Source: CAYVQE01 sp964633205 (GTDB lineage Bacteria; Myxococcota; B64-G9). Taken from it: a stretch of DNA of 47,512 nucleotides. The position numbers and the translations under genes were made by a program. The notes beneath the pieces were generated by a model, which saw nothing but the letters and a program-made list of their open reading frames with translations, was not told the DNA's origin and searched no databases. Location of the stretch: contig CAZWFN010000035.1 of the NCBI GenBank assembly GCA_964633205.1, positions 1 to 47,512 on the forward strand, read 5' to 3'. Shown one piece after another: positions 47,007 to 47,512 of the stretch. The first letter of the stretch is position 1, and each line of letters starts with the position of its first letter.

Positions 47007-47512
47007 GACGCCCTCCCGGCGGCCGCCACCACCGCCTCGGCGGCATCCTTCATGGTCTCGGCCGGCACGATGTCCAGCCCGGATGACTTCAGAATCTCGC
47101 GTCCTTCCTCCATCTTGGTGCCTTGCAGGCGGACCACCAGGGGCACCTCGATGCCGACCTGGCCCACCGCCTCGACCACACCCTCGGCGATGACGTCGCA
47201 GCGCACGATGCCGCCGAAGATGTTGACCAGCACTGCGCGGACGTTCGTATCGGACAGGATGATCTTGAACGCGGCCTCGACGCGCTTGGCATCCGTGCCG
47301 CCGCCGACGTCGAGGAAGTTGGCCGGCTCGCCCCCGAACAGCTTGATGATGTCCATGGTGGCCATGGCCAGCCCGGCGCCGTTGACCATGCAGCCGATCT
47401 CGCCATCGAGCGCGATGTAGTTGAGATCGAACTTCGAGGCCGCCAGCTCCTTAGGATCTTCCTCGGTCTCGTCGCGCAGGTTGGCGATGGCGGCGCCGCT
47501 GGAGAGCAGGGC
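47003..47512 (-). CDS. sucC: Succinyl-CoA synthetase, beta subunit (N-terminus outside)
   Basis: 170 codons are visible; the gene runs off the right edge, so the start and the ATP-grasp part are missing. What remains is the C-terminal half: SKFDLNYIALDGEIGC, then GLAMATMDIIKLFGGEPANFLDVGGG, VRAVLVNIFGGIVRCDVIAEGVVEA and VVRLQGTKMEEGREIL. These are the nucleotide-binding and CoA-ligase segments of the beta subunit. The last codons overlap sucD by 4 bp. It is the first gene seen of the suc-kor operon. Confidence 0.96.
   Translation of the reverse strand, partial: ALLSSGAAIANLRDETEEDPKELAASKFDLNYIALDGEIGCMVNGAGLAMATMDIIKLFGGEPANFLDVGGGTDAKRVEAAFKIILSDTNVRAVLVNIFGGIVRCDVIAEGVVEAVGQVGIEVPLVVRLQGTKMEEGREILKSSGLDIVPAETMKDAAEAVVAAAGRAS

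Overview
This 47.5-kb window is compact, very GC-rich DNA with almost no space between genes. It holds about 36 protein genes on both strands and no tRNA, rRNA, CRISPR array, insertion sequence or phage gene that I could see. The gene set points to a deltaproteobacterial lineage, most likely Myxococcota or a relative. The reasons are an AgmX/GltJ-type zinc-ribbon/GYF protein, a Ser/Thr kinase with PEGA domains, a J-like protein beside a MinD/FlhG ATPase, many large secreted lipoproteins with MopE-like, PPC and TIG-like modules, and a KorDABC plus SucCD cluster. The phylum is an inference from gene families, not from a marker gene.

Layout. 1-2.8 kb (-): a J-like protein with a repeat, a MinD/FlhG ATPase and SelA. 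2.9-7.8 kb (+): a membrane histidine kinase with its sigma-54 response regulator, then an outer-membrane barrel. 7.9-10.9 kb (-): an MsbA-like exporter overlapping a PHP-fold protein that has lost its metal ligands. 11.0 kb: a 123-bp composite palindrome between divergent promoters. 11.2-13.0 kb: a glutaredoxin-like lipoprotein converging on a TauE-type permease and a DUF1634 protein. 13.3-14.6 kb (+): a TPR plus double cyclic-nucleotide-binding-domain protein. 14.6-20.9 kb (-): the AgmX-like protein, a CpXC-HEAT protein, MTA phosphorylase and RlmN. 21.0-29.3 kb: a divergent cluster of seven envelope proteins (LPP20-type lipoproteins, a CsgG/FlgO-like protein, a FlgT-like lipoprotein and a beta-barrel). 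29.3-36.5 kb (-): Ndk and three large surface lipoproteins. 36.5-39.8 kb: a TPR protein divergent from a PEGA kinase, then a small unknown protein. 39.8-41.6 kb (-): Lnt. 41.7-47.5 kb (-): an operon running sucC-sucD-korD-korA-korB-korC, an unknown protein and a lipoprotein, closed by a textbook terminator.

How the genes fit together. The window is dominated by envelope biology. It has about ten predicted lipoproteins, the last enzyme of lipoprotein maturation (Lnt), a lipid-A-type exporter and two or more barrels. The 21.0-29.3 kb cluster is the most interesting part. Its parts list resembles the Vibrio FlgO/FlgP/FlgT outer-membrane flagellar ring set (CsgG-like, LPP20 and FlgT folds), but no flagellar gene is near. 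Both arms start from facing promoters in one 180-bp gap, and every longer intergenic gap inside the cluster carries inverted repeats. The right end is central metabolism: ferredoxin-dependent oxidation of 2-oxoglutarate (or reductive carboxylation of succinyl-CoA) coupled to succinyl-CoA synthetase. Several genes (2922, 10917 on minus, 11163, 37500) have a promoter -10 box only 7-8 nt before the start codon, which suggests leaderless mRNAs.
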